Source of the DNA: Hyphomicrobium sp. CS1GBMeth3
GTDB lineage: Bacteria > Pseudomonadota > Alphaproteobacteria > Rhizobiales > Hyphomicrobiaceae
Direction: 5' to 3'
DNA: 64,000 nucleotides
Assembly: GCF_900117455.1 (NCBI RefSeq)
Contig: NZ_FPHO01000002.1
Location: forward strand, 682,001 to 746,000
Shown here: positions 34,071 through 40,470 of the stretch, one piece after another
Layout of the letters: every line of letters begins with the position of its first letter
Position numbering within the stretch: position 1 is the stretch's first letter
Notes under the pieces: generated by a model
Databases searched by the model: none
Told to the model about the DNA's origin: nothing
What the model saw: the letters and a program-made list of their open reading frames with translations, nothing else
Position numbers and translations under genes: made by a program

Positions 34071-34272
34071 AGGCAAGTATTTGAGCCTTGAAGAGGCTCG
34101 CCAGAGCGGCGACTTCAAACGCTTCTGCGAGGAACACCCCGCAGAAGCCGACCGCGAGCGCTTCCTGAAGCTCCTTCAGGCTATGAGCCAAGGCGCTTTA
34201 GAAGGAGAGGAAACATCGCCTCGGGCTGGCGGCGCAGGTTCCACCGGAACTCGAACTCGGCGAGATACTTAG
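34063..34272 (+). CDS. Passenger D: 69-aa charged protein
   Basis: The ATG at 34063 overlaps the last codons of passenger C (8 bases). The sequence MSRGKYLSLEEARQSGDFKR and HPAEADRERFLKLLQAMSQG is helical and highly charged, like small adaptor or antitoxin-size proteins. The last 92 bases overlap the 3' end of the convergent transposase gene, and that Gly/Thr/Arg-rich tail may not be part of the ancestral protein. Function unknown. Confidence 0.55.
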   Translation: MSRGKYLSLEEARQSGDFKRFCEEHPAEADRERFLKLLQAMSQGALEGEETSPRAGGAGSTGTRTRRDT

Positions 34273-35050
34273 GCATGTGTTGGCGCGACACATGAATGTG
34301 CGTGCCCCGGATCGAACGCTTCAGCATCGACCAGAAGCTCTCAATCGTGTTCGTGTGCACGTCGCCGCGAACGTACTCGTCCCTCTTGTGCTGCACCGTC
34401 TCATGCTGGAACCCGCACTTGTCGAGATCGGAATAGCCAAGGTGCTCGTCTGTTGAGATGCGCGAGCCGGGGGCAACGTTCTCGGTCACTGTGACTTCCA
34501 GCGAGTTGCGCGACGTGTCGGGCACGACCTTGGTCAGCAACCGGCCATCGCGCTCCACCATGCCGACGACAATCGTCTTGTTATCCAGCACAACGCCCTT
34601 GCGGCCACGGGTGCGCTTACGACGACCGCCGACATAAGCTTCGTCGGCCTCAACATGACCCGAGAGCGGGCCGTCGCCGTCGACGAGACCGAGGTACTTG
34701 CGGATTTCGTGACCCATGCGCCAAGCGGTTTTGTAGTTCACGGAAAGCTGGCGTTGCAGCTCCTTGGCGGGCACGCCGTGGCGCGTCGTCGTGAACAGGT
34801 ACATCGCATAGAACCACTTCTGGAGCGGCGTATGCGACTTGTGGAATGGCGTGCCTACCATCGGGTGCACGTGGTTGCCGCACTGGCAGGTGTAGGCGGG
34901 CATCTTTGCGAGCTTTTTCCATTTGCCCGTCTCGCCACAGCGCGAGCATTCGTGATCCGCGCCGAACCGCTCCTTGAACAGAAAGTCAAGGCAAGCGTCG
35001 TCGTCCGGGAACATCTGCATGAACTCGATAATCGTGATCGGCTTGGCCAT
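34181..35050 (-). CDS. IS1595-family (ISXO2-like) DDE transposase, intact
   Basis: A 289-residue protein. The N-terminal zinc ribbon has C35-SRC38 and C55-QC57. A helical DNA-binding part contains TPLQKWFYAMYLF. The catalytic domain shows EAD136E, STD201EHLGY and HTNTIE237SFWSMLKR, the D-D-E set with the family's N-x-x-E form. No frameshift or stop is seen, so it should be active. It lies 68 bases inside the right end of the element and reads leftward toward the passenger genes. Confidence 0.96.
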   Translation of the reverse strand: MAKPITIIEFMQMFPDDDACLDFLFKERFGADHECSRCGETGKWKKLAKMPAYTCQCGNHVHPMVGTPFHKSHTPLQKWFYAMYLFTTTRHGVPAKELQRQLSVNYKTAWRMGHEIRKYLGLVDGDGPLSGHVEADEAYVGGRRKRTRGRKGVVLDNKTIVVGMVERDGRLLTKVVPDTSRNSLEVTVTENVAPGSRISTDEHLGYSDLDKCGFQHETVQHKRDEYVRGDVHTNTIESFWSMLKRSIRGTHIHVSRQHMPKYLAEFEFRWNLRRQPEAMFPLLLKRLGS

Positions 35051-35090
35051 GTCGGCTCTCCCTCCATCTGAGAACCAACATACAGCAAAG

Positions 35091-35118
35091 GGTCACATAC
35101 GTCAACTGGTCAAATACG
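35091..35118 (-). repeat. Right terminal inverted repeat of the IS1595-type element
   Basis: Read on the minus strand from 35118 it begins CGTATTTGA and contains the same 15-base core CCAGTTGACGTATGT as the left end. Confidence 0.9.
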
Positions 35119-35126
35119 GTCCAGAT
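35119..35126. repeat. 8-bp target-site duplication, distal copy
   Basis: GTCCAGAT, identical to 32266-32273. Sequence from 35127 onward is therefore what originally lay upstream of the recA promoter. Confidence 0.9.
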
Positions 35127-35197
35127 CTGTTTTAACCACCCCTTAGGCGGCGGCCGCGAGACTGCTGGGTGCGAGCCTCCAAGGTCCCTGCCCTACC

Positions 35198-35488
35198 ATG
35201 CTGCACGTCATCGCCATCGCGTCGAACGCGCTTCAGGTCGAAAGCCGGAAGCTCAGCGAGATCGCGTCTGCGGTCGCGGCGACGGGTCCGTCTGCTGGTG
35301 GCCAGACGGCTCCGGTGGATCGCCCCACGCCGGTGCGCATCGGCGCCCTCCCCCTCGGCGGTCCGCTCGAGGGCATGGTTTCCCTGAAGGAGGCCGAACT
35401 CGCTTACGGCCTCAATGCCGCCGTCATAGCGACCGCCGACGAGATGGCTGACACGCTGCTTGAGGTGTTCGACCGCGACACCCGGTGA
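35198..35488 (+). CDS. Miniature FlgC-like flagellar rod protein
   Basis: A 96-residue protein. The N-terminus IASNALQVESRKLSEIASAV follows the rod-protein pattern around the 'NxxANxxT' region. The C-terminus MVSLKEAELAYGLNAAVIAT, then ADEMADTLLEVFDRD, matches the terminal helix of FlgC (M-x-x-KEA-x-x-AY-x-x-N). The large middle domain of FlgC (about 140 residues in all) is missing. So it keeps only the coiled-coil-forming ends. No other flagellar rod gene is nearby. It may be a stand-alone small family or a relict. Confidence 0.6.
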   Translation: MLHVIAIASNALQVESRKLSEIASAVAATGPSAGGQTAPVDRPTPVRIGALPLGGPLEGMVSLKEAELAYGLNAAVIATADEMADTLLEVFDRDTR

Positions 35489-35505
35489 CAATGCATGACT
35501 CCGCC

Positions 35506-36447
35506 TCAGAAGCTCGCGCCGCGGTTGTAGCTCGTGACCAACTCGTTGTAGTCGCGCATCATGCGCGCGGGTGAGCCCTCCACCATCCAGGCGCCACCGC
35601 CAGAGTTGAGGATCATCTTCTCGCCGCTGCTGTAAGGCACCTTATCCCGTATGCGGCGCATCAGTTGCTTGGCGGTGACCAGGAACGACTTCGCCGAGCT
35701 GACGAACATGGAGCCGATCTTCTGCTCCCTGTTGGCCTCGGCAAAGGCCTCTGTCGCCTTGACGATCTCGTCGTACTCGCCAACCGCTGCCGTCATCCCG
35801 GCAAGCTCCGGGCGTTCGGCGCTCTGCGTGCGCATCACGCGCTTGGCGTGCATCATCAGCGCCTCGACGTGGTAGCGGGCGTTGCGGCCTTCGCTCCTCT
35901 CGATCTCGGTGAGGCGTTCGGCCGCCATCTTGTCCTGGATCTCGTCGATGCCGGCGCGCAGTTTCTGGTCGGCGCTCGCGAACGTGTCCCAGGCCGCCAC
36001 GAGGCGCGGATGCATGGCCTTGCCCTTGGCCATCTTGTCGTCCTTGTAGTCTTCCTGGGTGTAGTAGTCGTCCGCCTCCTTCAGCAGTGGCTCCAGTGCC
36101 ACGACGGCCGTGACGTAGGCCGAGGCCGCGGCCTCGAGCGCGGCGTCGCGGGGCTCGAGGGTGTTTGCCTTCTCCACGCTACTTTTGCAGTCGGACGTGT
36201 CGTAGATGGTGTAGGTGCCATAGATGATCCGCTCCTTGCCGGTCGGACCTTTCTTGCCCACCCAGCTCACGTAGCGCTCACGGGAGTCATAAGCCCGCTC
36301 CGACAGGCGGTTGATGCACCCAACGTAGGCGTTGAGCTTCTCGACGAGAGTGGGGGGCTCGGCACGCGCCGCAGAGGCGGTGGCGAGTGGCAGCCAAGCC
36401 GGCACAAGCGCGCTAACGGTCAGAATGAGCGTTCGGACGGACCTCAT
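35506..36447 (-). CDS. Secreted DUF3829 (YiiG-like) protein
   Basis: The ATG at 36447 with GGAG 6 bases upstream gives 313 residues. A Sec signal (MRSVRTLILTVSALVPAWLP, cleavage near SAARA) leads into an all-helical periplasmic domain. DUF3829-like patches are KLNAYVGCINRLSERAYDSR, YYTQEDYKDDKMAKGKAMHP and LVTSYNRGA. There is no lipobox. Function of the family is unknown. It converges on the FlgC-like gene with 17 bases between stops. Confidence 0.72.
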   Translation of the reverse strand: MRSVRTLILTVSALVPAWLPLATASAARAEPPTLVEKLNAYVGCINRLSERAYDSRERYVSWVGKKGPTGKERIIYGTYTIYDTSDCKSSVEKANTLEPRDAALEAAASAYVTAVVALEPLLKEADDYYTQEDYKDDKMAKGKAMHPRLVAAWDTFASADQKLRAGIDEIQDKMAAERLTEIERSEGRNARYHVEALMMHAKRVMRTQSAERPELAGMTAAVGEYDEIVKATEAFAEANREQKIGSMFVSSAKSFLVTAKQLMRRIRDKVPYSSGEKMILNSGGGAWMVEGSPARMMRDYNELVTSYNRGASF

Positions 36448-36622
36448 CGCATTCTCCGGTTGCAGACACAGGCTTGATGGGGGCAAACGGCAATTCTCGC
36501 TTCTTAATGAGCGTTTCCTACGGAAGGCAAGGCGGGTAAGACGGAAGGCACGGCAGGCGTGATCGGCAGGACACGAACTTGGCTGGGCGTCCCGCCGTTT
36601 CTGAAGCGGAAGGAGAACCACG

Positions 36623-36820
36623 ATGGAGAACGAGACATTCAACCTTTCGCTGCGCCGCTTTCTGAAGGAGGTCGGCATTTCCTCCCAGCAGGAGATCGAG
36701 CGCGTCGTGCGTGAGCACAAGCTGGCCGGTCAAGGCACGCTCAAGGTCCGCATGGTACTGACGGCCGATGGGACAGATCTTCGACATGAAGTTCGGGGCA
36801 ATATTGACCTCGGATCCTGA
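36623..36820 (+). CDS. DUF6494 family small protein
   Basis: A 65-residue protein with a strong AAGGAG before its ATG. It starts MENETFNLSLRRFLKEVGIS, then SQQEIERVVREHKLAGQGTL, and ends in a short beta hairpin (VRGNIDL), the DUF6494 pattern. Function unknown. It is divergent from the DUF3829-like gene (175 bases between starts). Confidence 0.8.
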   Translation: MENETFNLSLRRFLKEVGISSQQEIERVVREHKLAGQGTLKVRMVLTADGTDLRHEVRGNIDLGS

Positions 36821-36879
36821 CGGAGATCAGATCGCCAAGGGTCCGGAACATTCAATGAGCCATAGCGTTGGTTTTTGCC

Positions 36880-37077
36880 ATGTATGCATTCGTTGTCATG
36901 GTCATGATCAGCGGCACCCCGCAGCTCTTCATCATGGAGCGGGGACTTACGGCTTCTGCGTGCGAAGAGATGGTGCGGCGTCCCGATAGCGGGCTTCGTA
37001 TCGACGGCGAAAAGGTTGCCGGCGAAGGACACTGCATCCTGGAGCGCGAGCTGCCCGAAAGCGACGTGCCGACCTAG
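36880..37077 (+). CDS. Small membrane-anchored or secreted protein (65 aa)
   Basis: The ATG at 36880 (a TTG at 36868 is the alternative) encodes MYAFVVMVMISGTPQLFIME, a hydrophobic stretch that could be a signal anchor, followed by a 45-residue polar domain with two cysteines (ASACEEM and GEGHCILE). No ribosome site is obvious. No family recognised; moderate support only, from the signal-plus-cysteine pattern. Confidence 0.42.
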   Translation: MYAFVVMVMISGTPQLFIMERGLTASACEEMVRRPDSGLRIDGEKVAGEGHCILERELPESDVPT

Positions 37078-37169
37078 GCCGCTTCCAAAAGAAAGTACAC
37101 CAAACAAAAAGCTAAAGGCCGCTCCGCAATTCAACAAAAAGCGGAACGGCCAAGCAGGGTCGCCGTGCG

Positions 37170-39764
37170 TCAGCGGGCGAGCTGCTCTTTCACTTTCGCG
37201 GCGAGCTGGGGCAGCGAGAAGGGCTTCGGCAGGAAGGCGAACTGCTCGTCCTTGTCGAGGCTGGTCTCGAAGGCTTCGTGCGGATAGCCCGAGACGAAGA
37301 TAATCTTGAGCTCGGGGTTGCGTTTGCGCAGCTCCTTCAAAAGCGTCGGGCCGTCCATCTCGGGCATCACGACGTCCGAGACGACGATGTCGACGCTGTC
37401 CTCGTAGCGCTCCATCACTTCCAGCGCCTCGACGCCGGTAGAGGCTTCAAGCACCTCGTAGCCCTGGCGCTTCAGCGCGCGCGCGGCGAACGAGCGCACG
37501 ACATCCTCGTCCTCGACCAAGAGCACGCGGCCCGAGCCGGTGAGGTCCTGCGGACGCTCCTTCTTGGCCGCCTTCTGGGTGGCGAGTGCCTCCTCGTCGT
37601 CGGGCACATAGCGCGGCAGGTAGACGCGGAAGGTCGTGCCACGCCCGACCGTGCTTTCCGGATAGATGAAGCCGCCCGTCTGCTTGACGATACCGTAGAC
37701 GGTCGAGAGGCCGAGGCCCGTGCCCTTGCCCACACCCTTGGTGGTGAAGAACGGCTCGAACACCTTGGACATGACCTCAGGCGACATGCCGGAGCCGGTG
37801 TCGGATACCTCGACCAGCACGTACTCGCCGACGACCATGCCGTGGTAGTCGAGCTTCTGGCTTTCGCGCTCGGAGACGTTGCGCGTCGAGATCGAGAGCG
37901 TGCCGCCGTCCGGCATGGCGTCGCGTGCGTTGACGGCGAGGTTGATGATCACCTGCTCGAACTGCGTGCGGTCGGTCTTGACGTACCAGAGGTCGCGGCC
38001 CGTCGGCATCTTGAGCTCGATGGTCTCGCCGATGGACCGCTTCATCAGCGGCGCGAGATCGCCGAGCACCTCGCCGAGCTGCAAGGGCTCTGTCTGCAGC
38101 GTCTGCCGGCGCGAGAAGGCGAGCAGCTTGGCGACGAGACCCGCGGCGCGCGTGGCGCTCGAGCGGATGTTCATGATGTCCTTGTGCGCGGGGTCGGTCG
38201 GCCGGTGCGTCTGCAGCAAGAGGTCCGAAAAGCCGATGATCGCCGTCAGCACGTTGTTGAAGTCGTGGGCGATGCCGCCCGCGAGCTTGCCCACGGCCTC
38301 CATCTTCGAGGACTGGGCGAACTTGGCCTCCAGCGCCTTCTGCTCGGTCGCGTCGACCAGATAGAGGATGGCCGCCTCGCGAGCGTCCTTAGCGTTATTG
38401 AGCGAGGCGAGATAGAGCCGGCGCGAGAACTCGCTCTTGGGGCCGACGGTAATATCGACCGGCGTCGGGCTCGCGGCGCCTGCGAGGGCCTGGCCCAGGG
38501 CGCCTTCGACGGCGGTCCGCATGTCGGAATCGGCGAAGCGGCACAGCACGTCCGCGGCCGAAGAGCCGACCACCGCGGCGCCATCGGGGATCATGCGGGC
38601 GAAGGCGGCGTTGGTGCTGACCAGGCGACCGTCGGCGCCGATGGTCGCAATACCGAACGGCGAGGACTGCAGGAAGCGCGCGAAGCGCACCTCGGCGGCC
38701 GCGGGGCCATCCTCCGTCGTGCCCTCGCGGCGGAAGGCGGCAACGAGCAGCCCGCTCTGATTGTCGCGGCGGGCGAAGAAGCGCAGCGGCACCTGCGCGC
38801 CCTTGTCGATCGACACGTCGAGGTCGATGCCCTGCCCGCTCGTGTAGAAGGCCGCGGCAGCGTTGGCGATCATTTCGGCGCCCTCGGGCGTCACGATGTC
38901 GGCTAGGCGCAGGGTGCGATGCGAGAGGCTCTGCGGCTCGAGCCCGAGCCAGCGCAGCAGCGTGGCGTTGAGACGGCGGATGGTGCCGCGGCTGTCGATC
39001 TCCATGAGACCGGCCGGCAGGCTGTCCAGGCGCTCCAGGGTAGCTTCGAGCGTCGCGACGGCGCTGACCTGGCGGGCACGCTCGGCGGTGACGTCGGTCA
39101 CCGTCCACAGCGCCATGGGGCCAAGCTCACGGTCGTGGCCCGGCACGAAGCACGGGCGCTGCGCCACGCGGAAGATCTGCGGCCCCTGCCCATCGGGCTT
39201 CACCTCGATCTCCTCGCGCCAGGGCTCACGGCGCGAGGCGGCGCGCTCGAGGCGGAAGTAGGCGGCGGCGGCACGCGGGTCGCTGGCGAACAGGGTTTCG
39301 AGCGCCTTGATCTCGCCGGCCGCCGTCATGCCGACCATGTCGGCGAGCGCCCGATTGGCGTAGAGCGGACGTCCGTCGCGGCGGGTGACGAGCACGCCGT
39401 CGTCGAGGCTGTTGGCGAAGGCGCGCACGAGGTCGTCATCGCGGACGCGCTCGCCGACGCGGATATGACCTGCGACGTAGCCGAAGGTGGCGAACAGGCC
39501 GAGCATGGCCAGAACCGAGAGCAGTGTCAGGAGCAGCGGCTCGCGGGATGGGGAGGCAACGAGCGCAAGCACGAGCGCGCCGACGGCCAGGGACGCGGCG
39601 ATGATCGGAATGACACCGGGCTCGTGGACGCCGCCAGCGAGGGCGCGGGCGTCCGCCACGCCGGCTCGGGGTTGGCGGACATCGCTTTCGCTCATGAAGG
39701 CAAAAGCTATCTGATTCTCCGGAGGAGACGCCTCGGATGTCTTCATGGGACCTCGGGTACTCAT
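37170..39764 (-). CDS. cckA: Hybrid sensor histidine kinase CckA
   Basis: An 864-residue protein: two membrane segments near residues 50-100, two or three PAS-type domains, a HisKA domain with GGIAHDFNNVLTAIIGFSDL, a HATPase domain (YVLVEVSDTGSGMSPEVMSK, TGLGLSTVYGIVKQTGGFI), and a C-terminal receiver with VVLVEDEDVV-like start and VSDVVMPEMDGP. The receiver ends FAFLPKPFSLPQLAAKVKEQ as in CckA. It phosphorylates ChpT and then CtrA/CpdR, controlling the alphaproteobacterial cell cycle. The true start may be one of several early Met codons. Confidence 0.9.
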   Translation of the reverse strand: MSTRGPMKTSEASPPENQIAFAFMSESDVRQPRAGVADARALAGGVHEPGVIPIIAASLAVGALVLALVASPSREPLLLTLLSVLAMLGLFATFGYVAGHIRVGERVRDDDLVRAFANSLDDGVLVTRRDGRPLYANRALADMVGMTAAGEIKALETLFASDPRAAAAYFRLERAASRREPWREEIEVKPDGQGPQIFRVAQRPCFVPGHDRELGPMALWTVTDVTAERARQVSAVATLEATLERLDSLPAGLMEIDSRGTIRRLNATLLRWLGLEPQSLSHRTLRLADIVTPEGAEMIANAAAAFYTSGQGIDLDVSIDKGAQVPLRFFARRDNQSGLLVAAFRREGTTEDGPAAAEVRFARFLQSSPFGIATIGADGRLVSTNAAFARMIPDGAAVVGSSAADVLCRFADSDMRTAVEGALGQALAGAASPTPVDITVGPKSEFSRRLYLASLNNAKDAREAAILYLVDATEQKALEAKFAQSSKMEAVGKLAGGIAHDFNNVLTAIIGFSDLLLQTHRPTDPAHKDIMNIRSSATRAAGLVAKLLAFSRRQTLQTEPLQLGEVLGDLAPLMKRSIGETIELKMPTGRDLWYVKTDRTQFEQVIINLAVNARDAMPDGGTLSISTRNVSERESQKLDYHGMVVGEYVLVEVSDTGSGMSPEVMSKVFEPFFTTKGVGKGTGLGLSTVYGIVKQTGGFIYPESTVGRGTTFRVYLPRYVPDDEEALATQKAAKKERPQDLTGSGRVLLVEDEDVVRSFAARALKRQGYEVLEASTGVEALEVMERYEDSVDIVVSDVVMPEMDGPTLLKELRKRNPELKIIFVSGYPHEAFETSLDKDEQFAFLPKPFSLPQLAAKVKEQLAR

Positions 39765-39960
39765 ACGCTACGCAAACCAGCCCGTGCCGTGCCGTTTCGT
39801 GACGCGGGAGACAAGCACCGAAAGCGGTCGGCGACTTGTCCCTGCGTCGTTAAATCCACACTTCGATCAATAGGGTTAAAATGGCATAAATTCCGGGCTA
39901 TACGGGGCACGAGACAGCGGCTGGGAGACCGCGCCGGGTAACCTGCGCGCACGAACGTTC

Positions 39961-40311
39961 ATGTGGGACATGCTTTATTACCTCGCGATCGTGTTGTTCC
40001 TCGCGGTCGCCATGATCGGCGGCGCCTATGCGGTTCGCACCTACTTCGGCGGCGGCGCGCCGATCTCAGCGGTCAGCTCATTATTCGGCCCCAAGCCATT
40101 GCGCCGCCTCTCCATTACCGAGCAGTTCAATCTCGACAACCGGCGCCGCCTCATTCTCATCCGGCGTGACGACGTGGAGCACCTGATCATGACCGGCGGC
40201 CCGGTCGACATCGTGCTGGAAAGCGGAATCGCCGCGCCTGCTCCCGTTCAGCCCCTGCCGAGGGCCGAGGAGGCACCGGCCGCGCGCCGCGTCGATCCCA
40301 CGCTTGCGTAA
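39961..40311 (+). CDS. FliO-like membrane protein
   Basis: A 116-residue protein with one N-terminal membrane segment (residues about 5-25) and a cytosolic part with LRRLSITEQFNLDNRRRLIL, then IRRDDVEHLIMTGGPVDIVL. This is the FliO-type domain (RRLILIRRDxVEHLI). FliO helps assemble the flagellar export gate, but this cckA-linked version is a common stand-alone gene in alphaproteobacteria, so the flagellar role is unsure. It is divergent from cckA. Confidence 0.75.
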   Translation: MWDMLYYLAIVLFLAVAMIGGAYAVRTYFGGGAPISAVSSLFGPKPLRRLSITEQFNLDNRRRLILIRRDDVEHLIMTGGPVDIVLESGIAAPAPVQPLPRAEEAPAARRVDPTLA

Positions 40312-40470
40312 GCGAGCCGGAACGCGCCAGACGGTTGATGCCGGCGCGCCTGTTGGCGATCCGGACTCGGCGGCGGCCGCGCCGTTGGTATCGTGAGCCC
40401 GGATTTGGGCCGCATTTCAAGCTCTCGGCCCGTACAGATCGGGCGGACTTTCCTTTTGCGAGGACGATTA

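Larger units (their letters stand above)
32274..35118. mobile_element. IS1595-family transposon with passenger genes (2845 bp)
   Basis: The element is bounded by 28-bp inverted repeats (23 of 28 positions identical) and flanked by a perfect 8-bp direct duplication, so both ends are defined to the base. It contains an intact DDE transposase at the right end and four passenger ORFs: one leftward membrane protein and three rightward small proteins. The cargo is visibly lower in G+C than the host genes. IS1595 elements with passenger genes are known as a class; this cargo is not one I recognise. The perfect duplication suggests a recent insertion. Confidence 0.92.

Noticed and set aside
39850..39880. 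Two TTAA tetramers upstream of cckA as a CtrA site
   Set aside because: The spacing is about 22 bases, not the 7 bases of the TTAA-N7-TTAA CtrA box.
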